The notes beneath the pieces are model-generated. The model did no database searches. It had not been told where the DNA came from and saw only the letters and a list, made by a program, of their open reading frames with translations. The translations under genes and the position numbers were made by a program. DNA of 64,000 bases from Liolophura sinensis (taxonomy: Eukaryota > Mollusca > Polyplacophora > Chitonida > Chitonidae): contig NW_027018024.1 in the NCBI RefSeq assembly GCF_032854445.1, positions 1-64,000 of the forward strand. The letters are read 5' to 3'. Positions 36,305 to 48,375 of the stretch are shown here, piece by piece; within the stretch, counting starts at the first letter, position 1, and each line of letters begins with the position of its first letter.

Positions 36305-39300
36305 CAGTGATCAGTTGTACTTTTTACAGCAGACTGTATCTAGTACATTGTGTTTTTTATGTACGAATGGTGTGGTTTTTCTACACGTAGATAAAGACAT
36401 TGAGATTGTCTTGGACTTAAAAGTAAGACAATTGCTGGATGAGTTGAATGGGCTTAGCCCAAAGATTTGACGTCTTCTGGGCTACCGAAGGGCACATAAC
36501 GTATAGTTAAAAGTTGAATATAGTAACGACCAGTCGCGATTGTGCATAGTACAGTGTATCCGATTTCAAATTAACAAAAAGACCAGGCAAAAATGCAAAA
36601 GTGGAAAAACTGTTCCAGTGCTGCTGGTAAGAGGCTAATCCGACGTATTTTGTGACGAGAAATCGAATGGTGCAAACCGCGTTGCTCTCCGACCAATACT
36701 TTTGGCTGTAGCGACAATTGAATGATCATTGATGTCATAGTCACGTTCCCAGCAACGGCTCTTACTCCATGGAAACCAGGGAAATTTGCCATTTTTTAAA
36801 CAGCTGCCGATGCCTGGGCCAATTCCGCATCTTTTAGAACCTTATTGATGTAGGTCAGTGATCAGTTGTACTTTTTACAGCAGACTGTATCTAGTACCTT
36901 GTGTTTTTTATGTACAAATGGTGTGGTTTTTCTACACGTAGATAAAGACATTGAGATTGTCTTGGACTTAAAAGTAAGACAATTGCTGGATGAGTTAAAT
37001 GGGCTTAGCCCAAAGATTTGACGTCTTCTGGACTACCGAAGGGCACATAACGTATAGTTAAAAGTTGAATATAATAACGACCAGTCGCGATTGTGCATAG
37101 TACAGTGTATCCGATTTCAAATTAACAAAAAGACCAGGCAAAAATGCAAAAGTGGAAAAACTGTTCCAGTGCTGCTGATAAGAGGCTAATCCGACGTATT
37201 CTGCGACGAGAAATCGAATGGTGCAAACCGCGTTGCTCTCCGACCAATACTTTTGGCTGTAGCGACAATTGAATGATCATTGATGTCATAGTCACGTGCC
37301 CAGCAACGGCTCTTACTCCATGGAAACCAGGGAAATTTGCAATTTTTTAAACAGCTGCCGATGCCTGGGCCAATTCCGCATCTTTTAGAACCTTATTGAT
37401 GTGGGTCAGAGATCAGTTGTACTTTTTACAGCAGACTGTATCTAGTACCTTGTGTTTTTTATGTACAAATGGTGTGGTTTTTCTACACGTAGATAAAGAC
37501 ATTGAGATTGTCTTCGACTTAGAAGTAAGACAATTGCTGAGTGAGTTAAACGGGCTTAGCCCAAAGATTTGACGTCTTCTGGGCTACCGAAGGGCACATA
37601 TCTTACAGTCAAAAGTTGAATATAGTAATGACCAGTCGCGATTGTATATAATACAGTGTAGCCGATTTCAAATAACAAAAAGACCAGGCAAAAATGCAAA
37701 AGTGGAAAAACTGTTCCAGTGCTGCTAGAAAGAGGCTAATCCGACGTATTTTGTGACGAGAAATCGAATGGTGCAAACCGCGTTGCTCTCCGACCAATAC
37801 TTTTGGCTGTAGCGACAAATGAATGATCATTGATGACAAAATCACGTGCCTAGCAACGGCTCTTACTCCATGGAAACCAGGGAAATTTGCCATTTTTTAA
37901 AACAGCTGCCGATGCCTGGCCCAATTCCGCATCTTTTGGCACCTTATTGATGTGGGTCAGTGTTCAATTGTACTTTTTACAGCAGACTGTATCTAGTACT
38001 TTGTGTTTTTTATGTACAAATGGTGTGCTTTTTCTACACGTAGATAAAGACATTGAGATTGTCTTGGACTTAGAAGTAAGACAATTGCTGGGTGACTTAA
38101 ATGGGCTTAGCCCAAAGATTTGACATCTTCATGGCTACAGAAGGGCACATAACTTATAGTCAAAAGTTGAATATAGTAATTACCAGTCGCAATGGTACAT
38201 AGTACAGTGTAGCCGATTTCAATTAACAAAAAGACCAGGCAAAAATGCAAAAGTGGAAAAACTGTTTCAGTGCTGCTGGTAAGAGGCTAATCCGATGTAT
38301 TTTGTGACGAAAAATCGAATGGTGCAAACCGCGTTGCTCTCCGACCTTTACCTTTGGCTGTAGCCACAATTGAATGATTATTGATGTCATTGTCACGTGC
38401 CCAGCAACGGCTATTACTCCATGGAAACCAATGAAATTTGCAATTTTTAAACAGCTGCCGATGCCTGGCCCAATTCCGCATCTATTAGAACCTTATAGAA
38501 GTGGTTCAGTGATCAGTTGTACTTTTTACAGCAGACTGTATCTAGTACTTTGTGTTTTTTATGTACGAATGGTGTGGTTTTTCTACACGTAGATAAAGAC
38601 ATTGAGATTGTCTTGGACTTAAAAGTAAGACAATTGCTGAGTGAGTTAAATGGGCTTAGCCCAAAGATTTGACGTCTTCTGGGCTACAGAAGGGCACATA
38701 ACTTATAGTCAAAAGTTGAATATAGTAATGACCAGTCGCGATGGTACATAGTACAGTGTAGCCGATTTCAATTAACAAAAAGACCAGGCAAAAATGCAAA
38801 AGTGGAAAACCTGTTCCAGTGCTGCTGGTAAGAGGCTAATCCGACGTATTTTGTGACGAGAAATCGAATGGTGCAAACCGCGTTGCTCTCCGACCAATAC
38901 TTTTGGCTGTAGCCACAATTGAATGATCATTGATGTCATAGTCACGTGCCCAACAACGTCTCTTACTGCATGGAAACCAGGGAAATTTGCAATTTTTTAA
39001 ACAGCTGCCGATGCCTGGGCCAATTCCGCATCTTTTAGAACCTTATTGATGTGGGTCAGTGATCAGTTGTACTTTTTACAGCAGACTGTATCTAGTACCT
39101 TGTGTTTTTTATGTACAAATGGTGTGGTTTTTCTACACGTAGATAAAGACATTGAGATTGTCTTCGACTTAGAAGTAAGACAATTGCTGAGTGAGTTAAA
39201 CGGGCTTAGCCCAAAGATTTGACGTCTTCTGGGCTACCGAAGGGCACATATCTTACAGTCAAAAGTTGAATATAGTAATGACCAGTCGCGATTGTACATA

Positions 39301-40940
39301 ATACAGTGTAGCCGATTTCAAATAACAAAAAGACCAGGCAAAAATGCAAAAGTGGAAAAACTGTTCCAGTGCTGCTAGTAAGAGGCTAATCCGACGTATT
39401 TTGTGACGAGAAATCGAATGGTGCAAACCGCGTTGCTCTCCGACCAATACTTTTCGCTGTAGCGACAAATGAATGATCATTGATGACAAAATCATGTGCC
39501 TAGCAACGGCTCTTACTCCATGGAAACCAGGGAAATTTGCAATTTTTTAAACAGCTGCCGATGCCTGGCCCGATTCCGCATCTTTTGGCACCTTATTTAT
39601 GTGGGTCAGTGTTTAAGTGTACTTTTTACAGCAGACTGTATCTAGTACCTTGTGTTTTTTATGTAGAAATGGTGTGGTTTTTCTACACGCAGATAAAGAC
39701 ATTGAGATTGTCTTCGACTTAGAAGTAAGACAATTGCTGAGTGAGTTAAATGGGCTTAGCCCAAAGATTTGACGTCTTCTGGGCTACCGAAGGGCACATA
39801 TCTTATAGTCAAAAGTTGAATATAGTAATGACCAGTCGCGATTGTACATAGTACAGTGTAGCCGATTTCAAATTAACAAAAAGACCAGGCAAAAATGCAA
39901 AAGTGGAAAAACTGTTCCAGTGCTGCCAGAAAGAGGCTAATCCGACGTATTTTGTGACGAAAAATCGAATGGTGCAAACCGCGTTGCTCTCCGACCAATA
40001 CTTTTGGCTGTAGCGACAAATGAATGATCATTGATGACAAAATCACGTGCCTAGCAACGGCTCTTACTCCATGGAAACCAGGGAAAATTGCCATTTTTTA
40101 AACAGCTGCCGATGCCTGGCCCAATTCCGCATCTTTTGGCACCTTATTGATGTGGGTCAGTGTTCAATTGTACTTTTTACAGCAGACTGTATCTAGTACT
40201 TTGTGTTTTTTATGTACAAATGGTGTGGTTTTTCTACACGTAGATAAAGACATTGAGATTGTCATGGACTTAAAAGTAAGACAAATGCTGGATGAGTTAA
40301 ATGGGCTTAGCCCAAAAATTTGACGTCTTCTGGGCTACAGAAGGGCACATAACTTATAGTCAAAAGTTGAATATAGTAATGACCAGTCGCGATGGTACAT
40401 AGTACAGTGTAGCCGATTTCCATTAACAAAAAGACCAGGCAAAAATGCAAAAGTGGAAAAACTGTTCCAGTGCTGCTGGTAAGAGGCTAATCCGACGTAT
40501 TTTGTGACGAGAAATCGAATGGTGCAAACCGCGTTGCTTTCCGACCATTACTTTTGGCTGTAGCGACAATTGAATAATCATTGATGTCATAGTCACTTGC
40601 CCAGCAACGGCTATTACTCCATGGAAACCAGGGAAATATGCAATTTTTTAACAGCTGCCGATGCCTGGCCCAATTCCGCATCTATTAGAACCTTATTCAT
40701 GTGGTTCAGTGATCAGTTGTACTTTTTACAGCAGACTGTATCTAGTACATTGTGTTTTTTATGTACGAATGGTGTGGTTTTTCTACACGTAGATAAAGAC
40801 ATTGAGATTGTCTTGGACTTAAAAGTAAGACAATTGCTGGATGAGTTAAATGGGCTTAGCCCAAAGATTTGACGTCTTCTGGGCTACCGAAGGGCACATA
40901 ACGTATAGTTAAAAGTTGAATATAATAACGACCAGTCGCG
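36305..40940 (+). repeat. Eight-unit HOR D, copy 2 plus part of a ninth unit
   Basis: The match to copy 1 continues past one period to about 40.92-40.94 kb. Its last roughly 235 bases therefore repeat copy 2's own start a second time (36387 pairs with 40789). Divergence begins where GCATAGTACAGTGTATCCG is replaced by GCATTGTACAGTGTAGCAG. Copy 2 has private changes such as CACGCAGAT at 39689 and GAATAATCATT near 40575. Confidence 0.92.
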
Positions 40941-42627
40941 ATTGTGCATTGTACAGTGTAGCAGATTTCAATTAACAAAAAGACCAGGCAAAAATGCAAA
41001 AGTGGATAAACTGTTCCAGTGCTGCTAGAAAGAGGCTAATCCGACGTATTTTGCGACGAGAAATCGAATGGTGCAAACCGCGTTGCTCTCCGACCAATAC
41101 TTTTGGCTGTAGCGACAATTGAATGATCATTGATGTCATAGTCACGTGCCCAGCAACGGCTCTTACTCCATGGAAACGAGGGAAATTTGCAATTTTTTAT
41201 ACAGCTGCCGATGCCTGGGCCAATTCCGCATCTTTTAGAACCTTATTGATGTGGTTCAGTGATCAGTTGTACTTTTTACAGCAGACTGTATCTAGTACCT
41301 TGTGTTTTTTATGTACAAATGGTGTGGTTTTTCTACACGTAGATAAAGACATTGAGATTGTCTTGGACTTAGAAGTAAGACAATTGCTGGGTGAGTTAAA
41401 TGGGCTTAGCCCAAAGATTTGACGTCTTCTGGGCTACCGAAGGGCACATAACTTATAGTCAAAAGTTGAATATAGTAATTACCAGTCGCGATGGTACATA
41501 GTACAGTGTAGCAGATTTCAATTAACAAAAAGACCAGGCAAAAATGCAAAAGTGGAAAAACTGTTTCAGTGCTGCTGGTAAGAGGCTAATCCGACGTATT
41601 TTGTGACGAGAAATCGAATGGTGCAAACCGCGTTGCTCTCCGACCTTTACCTTTGGCTGTAGCCACAATTGAATGATTATTGATGTCATTGTCACGTGCC
41701 CAGCAACGGCTATTACTCCATGGAAACCAATGAAATTTGCAATTTTTTAAACAGCTGCCGATGCCTGGCCCAATTCCGCATCTATTAGAACCTTATAGAA
41801 GTGGTTCAGTGATTAGTTGTACTTTTTACAGCAGACTGTATCTAGTACTTTGTGTGTTTTATGTACGAATGGTGTGGTTTTTCTACACGTAGATAAAGAC
41901 ATTGAGATTGTCTTGGACTTAGAAGTAAGACAATTGCTGAGTGAGTTAAATGGGCTTAGCCCAAAGATTTGACGTCTTCTGGGCTACAGAAGGGCACATA
42001 ACTTATAGTCAAAAGTTGAATATAGTAATGACCAGTCGCGATGGTACATAGTACAGTGTAGCCGATTTCAAATAACAAAAAGACCAGGCAAAAATGCAAA
42101 AGTGGAAAAACTGTTCCAGTGCTGCTGGTAAGAGGCTAATCCGACGTATTTTGTGACGAGAAATCGAATGCTGCAAACCGCGATGCTCTCCGACCAATAC
42201 TTTTTGCTGTAGCCATAATTGAATGATCATTGATGTCATTGTCACGAGCCCAGCAACGGCTCTTACTCCATGGAAACGAGGGAAATTTGCAATTTTTTAA
42301 ACAGCTGCCGATGCCTGGGCCAATTCCGCATCTTTTAGAACCTTATTGATGTGGGTCAGTGATCAGTTGTACTTTTTACAGCAGACTGTATCTAGTACCT
42401 TGTGTTTTTTATGTACAAATGGTGTGGTTTTTCTACACGTAGATAAAGACATTGAGATTGCCTTGGACTTAAAAGTAAGACAATTGCTGGGTGAGATAAA
42501 GGGGCTTAGCCCAAAGATTTGACGTCTTCTGGGCTACAGAAGGGCACATAACTTATAGTCAAAAGTTGAATATAGTAATGACCAGTCGCGATTGTACATA
42601 GTATATTGTATCCGATTTCAAATTAAC

Positions 42628-42661
42628 AAAAAGACCAGGCAAAAATGCAAAAGTGGAAAAA
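42628..42661. other. A-tract cluster of the satellite unit (example)
   Basis: Four runs of 4-5 A residues lie on one strand with centres spaced 13, 7.5 and 8.5 bases apart. First to third is 20.5 bases, close to two helical turns, but the others are not well phased. The cluster is kept in nearly every unit and may bend the DNA modestly, as reported for other satellites; that is inference. Confidence 0.55.
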
Positions 42662-42766
42662 CTGTTCCAGTGCTGCTGGTAAGAGGCTAATCCGACGTAT
42701 TTTGTGACGAGAAATCGAATGGTGCAAACCGCGTTGCTCTCCGACCAATACTTTTGGCTGTAGCGA

Positions 42767-42858
42767 CAATTGAATGATCATTGATGTCATAGTCACGTGC
42801 CCAGCAACGGCTCTTACTCCATGGAAACCAGGGAAATTTGCAATTTTTTAAACAGCTG
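42767..42858. other. Palindrome-dense segment of the satellite unit (example)
   Basis: Seven perfect palindromes lie in 92 bases: CAATTG, AATGATCATT, CACGTG (an E-box-type site), CCATGG, TTGCAA, TTTAAA and CAGCTG. About 1.4 six-base palindromes would be expected by chance. The cluster recurs in most units, with CACGTG sometimes altered to CACTTG or CATGTG. Protein binding is possible but unproven. Confidence 0.7.
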
Positions 42859-43051
42859 CCGATGCCTGGGCCAATTCCGCATCTTTTAGAACCTTATTGA
42901 TGTGGGTCAGTGATCAGTTGTACTTTTTACAGCAGACTGTATCTAGTACCTTGTGTTTTTTATGTACAAATGGTGTGGTTTTTCTACACGTAGATAAAGA
43001 CATTGAGATTGTCTTGGACTTAGAAGAAAGACAATTGCTGGGTGAGTTAAA

Positions 43052-43086
43052 TGGGCTTAGCCCAAAGATTTGACGTCTTCTGGGCT
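43052..43086. other. TGGGCT/AGCCCA/TGGGCT inverted-repeat triplet (example)
   Basis: TGGGCT (43052-43057), a single T, AGCCCA (43059-43064) and a second TGGGCT (43081-43086) form two mutually exclusive hairpins. The longer one pairs AGCCCAAAGA with TCTT-C-TGGGCT, leaving the 7-base loop TTTGACG. The arrangement is present in most full-length units. The recurrent 23-base deletion (equivalent to 43068-43090) removes the right arm. Its function is unknown. Confidence 0.75.
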
Positions 43087-45622
43087 ACCGAAGGGCACAT
43101 AACTTATTGTCAAAAGTTGAATATAGTAATGACCAGTGGCGATGGTACATAGTACAGTGTAGCCGATTTCCATTAACAAAAAGACCAGGCAAAAATGCAA
43201 AAGTGGAAAAACTGTTCCAGTGCTTCTGGTAAAAGGCTAATCCGGCGTAATTTGTGACGAGAAATCGAATGGTGCAAACCGCGTTGCTCTCCGACCAATA
43301 CTTTTGGCTGTAGCCACAATTGAATGATCATTGATGTCATAGTCACGTGCCCAGCAACGGCTCTTACTCCATGGAAACCAGGGAAATTTGCAATTTTTTA
43401 AACAGCTGCCGATGCCTGGGCCAATTCCGCATCTTTTAGAACCTTATTGATGTGGGTCAGTGATCAGTTGTACTTTTTACAGCAGACTGTATCTAGTACA
43501 TTGTGTTTTTTATGTACAAATGGTGTGGTTTTTCTACACGTAGATAAAGACATTGAGATTGCCTTGGACTTAAAAGTAAGACAATTGCTGGGTGAGTTAA
43601 ATGGGCTTAGCCCAAAGATTTGACGTATTCTGGGCTACAGAAGGGCACATAACTTATAGTCAAAAGTTGAATATAGTAATGACCAGTCGCGATTGTACAT
43701 AGTACAGTGTATCCAATTTCAAATTAACAAAAAGACCAGGCAAAAATGCGAAAGTAGAAAAACTGTTCTAGTGCTGATGGTAAGAGGCTAATCCGACATA
43801 TTTTGTGACGAGAAATCGAATGGTGCAAACCGCGTTGCTCTCCGACCATTACTTTTGGCTGTAGCGACAATTGAATGATCATTGATGTCATAGTCACGTG
43901 CCCAGCAACGGCTCTTACTTCATGGAAACCAGGGAAATTTGCAATTTTTTAAACAGCTGCCGATGCCTGGGCCAATTCCGCATCTTTTAGAACCTTATTG
44001 ATGTAGGTCAGTGATCAGTTGTACTTTTTACAGCAGACTGTATCTAGTACATTGTGTTTTTTATGTACGAATGGTGTGGTTTTTCTACACGTAGATAAAG
44101 ACATTGAGATTGTCTTGGACTTAAAAGTAAGACAATTGCTGGATGAGTTAAATGGGCTTAGCCCAAAGATTTGACGTCTTCTGGGCTACCGAAGGGCACA
44201 TAACGTATAGTTAAAAGTTGAATATAGTAACGACCAGTCGCGATTGTGCATAGTACAGTGTATCCGATTTCAAATTAACAAAAAGACCAGGCAAAAATGC
44301 AAAAGTGGAAAAACTGTTCCAGTGCTGCTGGTAAGAGGCTAATCCGACGTATTTTGTGACGAGAAATCGAATGGTGCAAACCGCGTTGCTCTCCGACCAA
44401 TACTTTTGGCTGTAGCCACAATTGAATGATCATTGATGTCATAGTCACGTGCCCAGCAACGGCTCTTACTCCATGGAAACCAGGGAAATTTGCAATTTTT
44501 TAAACAGCTGCCGATGCCTGGGCCAATTCCACATCTTTTAGAACCTTATTGATGTGGGTCAGTGATCAGTTGTACTTTTTACAGCAGACTGTATCTAGTA
44601 CCTTGTGTTTTTTATGTACAAATGGTGTGGTTTTTCTACACGTAGATAAAGACATTGAGATTGTCTTGGACTTAGAAGTAAGACAATTGCTGGGTGAGTT
44701 AAATGGGCTTAGCCCAAAGTTTTGACGTCTTCTGGGCTACAGAAGGGCACATAACTTATAGTCAAAAGTTGAATATATTAATGACCAGTCGCGATGGTAC
44801 ATAGTACAGTGTAGCCGAATTCAATTACAAAAAGACCAGGCAAAAATGCAAAAGTGGAAAACCTGTTCCAGTGCTGCTGGTAAGAGGCTAATCCGACGTA
44901 TTTTGTGACGAGAAATCGAATGGTGCAAACCGCGTTGCTCTCCGACCAATACTTTTGGCTGTAGCCACAATTGAATGATCATTGATGTCATAGTCACGTG
45001 CCCAACAACGGCTCTTACTCCATGGAAACCAGGGAAATTTGCAATTTTTTAAACAACTGCCGATGCCTGGGCCAATTCTGCATCTTTTAGAACCTTATTG
45101 ATGTGGGTCAGTGATCAGTTGTACTTTTTACAGCAGACTGTATCTAGTACCTTGTGTTTTTTATGTACAAATGGTGTGGTTTTTCTACACGTAGATAAAG
45201 ACATTGAGATTGTCTTCGACTTAGAAGTAAGACAATTGCTGAGTGAGTTAAACGGGCTTAGCCCAAAGATTTGACGTCTTCTGGGCTACCGAAGGGCACA
45301 TATCTTACAGTCAAAAGTTGAATATAGTAATGACCAGTCGCGATTGTACATAATACAGTGTAGCCGATTTCAAATAACAAAAAGACCAGGCAAAAATGCA
45401 AAAGTGGAAAAACTGTTCCAGTGCTGCTAGAAAGAGGCTAATCCGACGTATTTTGTGACGAGAAATCGAATGGTGCAAACCGCGTTGCTCTCCGACCAAT
45501 ACTTTTGGCTGTAGCGACAAATGAATGATCATTGATGACAAAATCACGTGCCTAGCAACGGCTCTTACTCCATGGAAACCAGGTAAATTTGCCATTTTTT
45601 AAAACAGCTCCCGATGCCTGGC

Positions 45623-48375
45623 CCAATTCCGCATCTTTTGGCACCTTATTGATGTGGGTCAGTGTTCAATTGTACTTTTTACAGCAGACTGTATCTAGTA
45701 CATTGTGTTTTTTATGTACAAATGGTGTGCTTTTTCTACACGTAGATAAAGACATTGAGATTGTCTTGGACTTAGAAGTAAGACAATTGCTGGGTGAGTT
45801 AAATGGGCTTAGCCCAAAGATTTGACGTCTTCTGGGCTACCGAAGGGCACATAACTTATAGTCAAAAGTTGAATATAGTAATTACCAGTCGCGATGGTAC
45901 ATAGTACAGTGTAGCAGATTTTAATTAACAAAAAGACCAGGCAAAAATGCAAAAGTGGAAAAACTGTTTCAATGCTGCTAGTAAGAGGCTAATCCGACGT
46001 ATTTTGTGACGAAAAATCGAATGGTGCAAACCGCGTTGCTCTCCGACGTTTACCTTTGGCTGTAGCCACAATTGAATGATTATTGATGTCATTGTCACGT
46101 GCCCAGCAACGGCTATTACTCCATGGAAACCAATGAAATTTGCAATTTTTTAACAGCTGCCGATGCCTGGCCCAATTCCGCATCTATTAGAACCTTATAG
46201 AAGTGGTTTAGTGATCAGTTGTACTTTTTACAGCCGACTGTATCTAGTACCTTGTGTTTTTTATGTACAAATGCTGTGGTTTTTCTACACGTCGATAAAG
46301 ACATTGAGATTGTCTTGGACTTAGAAGTAAGACAATTGCTGGGTGAGTTAAATGGGCTTAGCCCAAAGATTTGACGTCTTCTGGGCTACCGAAGGGCACA
46401 TAACTTATAGTCAAAAGTTGAATATAGTAATGACCAGTCGCGATTGTACATAGTACAGTGTAGCCGATTTCAAATAACAAAAAGACCAGGCAAAAATGCA
46501 AAAATGGAAAAACTGTTCCAGTGCAGCTGGTAAGAGGCTAATCCGACGTATTTTGTGACGAGAAATCGAATGGTGCAAACCGCGATGCTGTCCGACCAAT
46601 ACTTTTGGCTGTAGCCACAATTGAATGATCATTGATGTCATAGTCACGTGCCCAACAACGGCTCTTACTCCATGGAAACCAGGGAAATTTGCAATTTTTT
46701 AAACAGCTGCCGATGCCTGGGCCAATTCCGCATCTTTTAGAACCTTATTGATGTGGGTCAGTGATCAGTTGTACTTTTTACAGCAGACTGTATCTAGTAC
46801 CTTGTGTTTTTTATGTACAAATGGTGTGGTTTTTCTACACGTAGATAAAGACATTGAGATTGTCTTCGACTTAGAAGTAAGACAATTGCTGAGTGAGTTA
46901 AACGGGCTTAGCCCAAAGATTTGACGTCTTCTGGGCTACCGAAGGGCACATATCTTACAGTCAAAAGTTGAATATAGTAATGACCAGTCGCGATTGTACA
47001 TAATACAGTGTAGCCGATTTCAAATAACAAAAAGACCAGGCAAAAAATGCAAAAGTGGAACAACTGTTCCAGTGCTGCTAGAAAGAGGCTAATCCGACGT
47101 ATTTTGTGACGAGCAATCGAATGGTGCAAACCGCGTTGCTCTCCGACCAATACTTTTGGCTGTAGCGACAAATGAATGATCATTGATGACAAAATCACGT
47201 GCCTAGCAACGGCTCTTACTCCATGGAAACCAGGTAAATTTGCCATTTTTTTAAAACAGCTCCCGATGCCTGGCCCAATTCCGCATCTTTTGGCACCTTA
47301 TTGATGTGGGTCAGTGTTCAATTGTACTTTTTACAGCAGACTGTATCTAGTACATTGTGTTTTTTATGTACAAATGGTGTGCTTTTTCTACACGTAGATA
47401 AAGACATTGAGATTGTCTTGGACTTAGAAGTAAGACAATTGCTGGGTGAGTTAAATGGGCTTAGCCCAAAGATTTGACGTCTTCTGGGCTACCGAAGGGC
47501 ACATAACTTATAGTCAAAAGTTGAATATAGTAATTACCAGTCGCGATTGTACATAGTACAGTGTAGCAGATTTTAATTAACAAAAAGACCAGGCAAAAAT
47601 GCAAAAGTGGAAAAAACTGTTTCAGTGCTGCTAGTAAGAGGCTAATGCGACGTATTTTGTGACGAAAAATCGAATGGTGCAAACCGCGTTGCTCTCCGAC
47701 GTTTACCTTTGGCTGTAGCCACAATTGAATGATTATTGATGTCATTGTCACGTGCCCAGCAACGGCTATTACTCCATGGAAACCAATGAAATTTGCAATT
47801 TTTTAACAGCTGCCGATGCCTGGCCCAATTCCGCATCTATTAGAACCTTATAGAAGTGGTTCAGTGATCAGTTGTACTTTTTACAGCCGACTGTATCTAG
47901 TACCTTGTGTTTTTTATGTACAAATGCTGTGGTTTTTCTACACGTCGATAAAGACATTGAGATTGTCTTGGACTTAGAAGTAAGACAATTGCTGGGTGAG
48001 TTAAATGGGCTTAGCCCAAAGATTTGACGTCTTCTGGGCTACCGAAGGGCACATAACGTATAGTTAAAAAATGAATATAGTAACGACCAGTCGCGATTGT
48101 GCATAGTACAGTGTATCCGATTTCAAATTAACAAAAAGACCAGGCAAAAATGCAAAAGTGGAAAAACTGTTCCAGTGCTGCTGGTAAGAGGCTAATCCGA
48201 CGTATTTTGTGACGAGAAATCGAATGGTGCAAACCGCGTTGCTCTCCGACCAATACTTTTGGCTGTAGCGACAATTGAATGATCATTGATGTCATAGTCA
48301 CGTGCCCAGCAACGGCTCTTACTCCATGGAAACCAGGGAAATTTGCAATTTTTTAAACAGCTGCCGATGCCTGGG
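45623..48375 (+). repeat. Five-unit HOR E, copy 1 (2753 bp)
   Basis: It contains unit starts 45742, 46291, 46841, 47394 and 47944, which pair with 48495, 49045, 49595, 50147 and 50696 at offsets of 2752-2754. Markers are GTCGATAAAG anchors, ATGCTGTGG, CCGACGTTTACC, CAGCCGACTG, GTGCAGCTGG and TTAAAAAATG. It has internal three-unit similarity: 45191/45742 resemble 46841/47394 at an offset of 1650-1652. Confidence 0.93.

Larger units (their letters stand above)
30331..41338 (+). repeat. Array zone IV: 20 full-length units
   Basis: Unit starts are 30331, 30881, 31432, 31984, 32536, 33087, 33638, 34187, 34737, 35287, 35838, 36387, 36938, 37489, 38040, 38589, 39139, 39689, 40240 and 40789. All units are 549-552 bases and no deletion alleles occur. 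Most of the zone is the eight-unit HOR D. The unit at 30881 also resembles that at 33087 (offset 2206, four units), sharing CTGAGTGAGTTAAACGGG and TGCTAGAAAGAGG. Confidence 0.93.
42439..42989 (+). repeat. Reference satellite unit (typical 551-bp example)
   Basis: This unit is chosen for orientation because most of its body matches the majority sequence. Visible landmarks are four A-tracts at 42628-42632, 42641-42645, 42649-42652 and 42657-42661; CAATTG 42767-42772; AATGATCATT 42773-42782; CACGTG 42794-42799; CCATGG 42819-42824; TTGCAA 42838-42843; TTTAAA 42847-42852; and CAGCTG 42853-42858. It carries the 'AGAACC ... GTGATCAG' variant of the segment after GCATCTTTT. Departures from the majority are GCC in place of GTC shortly after the anchor, and GAGATAAAGGGG in place of GAGTTAAATGGG. 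Strand is given as + only because the sequence was read that way; no transcription direction is known. Confidence 0.9.

Noticed and set aside
42439-42989. CENP-B box in the unit.
   Set aside because: I compared the TTCG-containing segments on both strands with the NTTCGNNNNANNCGGGN pattern and found no match.
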